In this document: piece after piece, positions 62,844 to 64,000 of the stretch
Layout of the letters: the number at the start of each line of letters is the position of its first letter
Position numbering within the stretch: the first letter of the stretch is position 1
Assembly: GCF_049331405.1 (NCBI RefSeq)
Contig: NZ_CP186276.1
Span: 1 to 64,000 of the forward strand
Direction: 5' to 3'
Length of the DNA stretch: 64,000 bases
From: PoT sp049331405
Lineage (GTDB): Bacteria; Planctomycetota; Planctomycetia; Isosphaerales; Isosphaeraceae
The notes under the pieces: generated by a model
Told to the model about the DNA's origin: nothing
What the model saw: only the letters and a program-made list of their open reading frames with translations
The model's database searches: none
Made by a program: the position numbers and the translations under genes

Positions 62844-64000
62844 GAGTCTTATTTTGGTCCGATGAGGATTGCCCCGCGATCTCCGCGAATTCCAGGTGGT
62901 CGCGCCAGCCGCGATACCAATCGAGGGAAGAGGCCGCCCTGGGGAGCGCGGGGGCCTGCGGCCGATAAGGGCGGAACTCCCCGCCTCGGAAGATGTGGAT
63001 CGCCCGGGTCTCCGGGTCGAGGACGGCGAGCAGGATCCACTCGTTCCGGCAGAGCCTGCCGATGGACTCGTCCCGGCGGATGATCCCGAGCATCGCCGCC
63101 GGGGTGGCCTCGACGAGGAAGAGGGGCCGGACGGGCTCGTGGATCTCGACCATCTGCCAGGGGAGCCCGGTCCTCAGGTCGCTCGCCGAGCCGTCCATGA
63201 CGCCCAGGAGCGACGCGAGGTTGTGGGGCAGCTTCGTCCCGGCGCCGAAGCCGGCGTTGTCGACGTTCGAGAAGTAGTACTCCAGGCCGATGCCCGAGCA
63301 GACGGGGATGACCGCCTGGAGGATCCTGGTGAGGATCGGCGACCCCTCGGCATCCAGGGTCGGGTCGTACGAGACGAGGAAGGCGCGACGGTCGAGGAAG
63401 AGGCCGCGGGACCGTCGCCGGCGCCCGACGACGGTGATGGCGTTGGTGGCGTGGCCGAGCTCCGGCCGGGTCTGCGCCAGGTCCTCGGACCGCTCCTCGA
63501 CATGCCGGCGGGCCGCCGAGGGGGAGAGCGTCAGCGGGGCCGACATGAAGCGCCGGCAACGCTCGTGGGCGTTGCGTTCGCAGGCCTCCTCCACGGCCTC
63601 GCGGGCCGCCCGGAAATCGGCCCGGTGGGATTCCGGGATCAGCGAGAGGTCGTAGAAGGTCACCGATTCGGAGCAGGTGTTGTGCAGGCCGCCGACGAAG
63701 ACCGAGTCCTCGGGGAGGGCCAGGCCCCTGGCGGCCAGGCCTTCTCGGACGCGGGGGTCGTTCAGCATCTGCGCGAGCGCCCTGGCGTTCGGCCCGCCGG
63801 CCGCCCCGCCGCAGGCGCCGCAGTTGTAGGCCGAGTTGTGGGGATTGTTCTGGCTGCTCGAGCCGTGGCCGAGCAGGATCACGACCCTGGCGAAGCCGGA
63901 CGTCATCCCGATGTCCTGCAGCACCCGCTCTCCGATGTCGACCATCTCCTCGATCGCGAAGCCCGACGCGGGGGCGCCGGGGTCGTGGCCGTCCTCGCGC
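62827..64000 (-). CDS. dabA: DabA (DUF2309) inorganic carbon transporter subunit, 5' part beyond the window
   Basis: The C-terminal 390 codons are present and the frame is open to the right edge. The beta-carbonic-anhydrase-like zinc site is visible: His in LLGHGSSSQNNPHNSAYNC and Cys in NCGACGGAAGG, two of the ligands described for DabA. The first Cys and Asp ligands would lie beyond the window. Other family stretches are ECERNAHERCRR-like, NAITVVGRRRRSRGLFLDRR and YYFSNVDNAGFGAGTKLPHN. The complex supplies inorganic carbon using membrane energy. First visible gene of a three-gene operon. Confidence 0.9.
   Translation of the reverse strand, partial: REDGHDPGAPASGFAIEEMVDIGERVLQDIGMTSGFARVVILLGHGSSSQNNPHNSAYNCGACGGAAGGPNARALAQMLNDPRVREGLAARGLALPEDSVFVGGLHNTCSESVTFYDLSLIPESHRADFRAAREAVEEACERNAHERCRRFMSAPLTLSPSAARRHVEERSEDLAQTRPELGHATNAITVVGRRRRSRGLFLDRRAFLVSYDPTLDAEGSPILTRILQAVIPVCSGIGLEYYFSNVDNAGFGAGTKLPHNLASLLGVMDGSASDLRTGLPWQMVEIHEPVRPLFLVEATPAAMLGIIRRDESIGRLCRNEWILLAVLDPETRAIHIFRGGEFRPYRPQAPALPRAASSLDWYRGWRDHLEFAEIAGQSSSDQNKTHDRLS

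Overview
The window looks like chromosomal DNA of a high-GC planctomycete, most likely of the Isosphaeraceae type. The evidence is a set of DUF1559 proteins with a pilin-like GFTLIELLVVIAIIAVLIALLLP start, a Tat-exported DUF1501 protein, two secreted sulfatases with C-x-P-S-R active sites, an ECF sigma factor overlapping a TPR-bearing Ser/Thr kinase, and a secreted protein with the planctomycete-type LEFLEARPLLSG motif. The genus is inference.

Region 1 (1 to about 8.2 kb) is the end of a mobile element, probably a prophage or phage-like integrated element. A leftward operon encodes an excisionase-like HTH protein, a Rad52-family annealing protein, an octapeptide-repeat protein, a primase-polymerase, a ParB-like protein, a DECH helicase and a DnaN-type sliding clamp that runs off the left edge. 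A CI-like HTH repressor is divergent. A palindrome of the form TACGACT-N3-AGTCGTA lies in the divergent control region, and two more lie near 8.16-8.20 kb, where a host YhcG/DUF1016 nuclease gene is cut short. A 26-bp perfect palindrome occurs three times in this region only, twice in frame inside genes.

Region 2 (9-26 kb) holds a NarL-type response regulator with a giant CheB-CheR-PAS-histidine kinase, a single-domain receiver, a frameshifted exonuclease next to an ATP-dependent DNA ligase, a DksA/TraR-like protein, a secreted metalloprotease-like protein, a secreted endonuclease/phosphatase-family protein, a secretin-like membrane protein and a DUF1501 protein. Several of these genes have GG-N10-GC sites resembling sigma-54 promoters.

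Region 3 (26-47 kb) is typical planctomycete accessory surface and secretome content: five DUF1559 genes (one lacking its N-terminal anchor), two lipoproteins, a cytochrome, a TlpA-like thioredoxin, two sulfatases, an acyltransferase and a 1335-residue patatin whose catalytic Ser and Asp are about 860 residues apart. A shared TCTYRA-N9-TYRAGA motif lies upstream of the DUF1559 loci.

Region 4 (47-64 kb) contains a TolC/HlyD/CzcA efflux system, a sorted secreted protein with an ECF sigma factor and a protein kinase, a GT39-like glycosyltransferase, a rearrangement scar joining a beheaded histidine kinase to a beheaded PepSY-like gene, and a DabA/DabB-type inorganic-carbon uptake operon with two antiporter-like subunits that runs off the right edge. 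No rRNA, tRNA or CRISPR array was seen.
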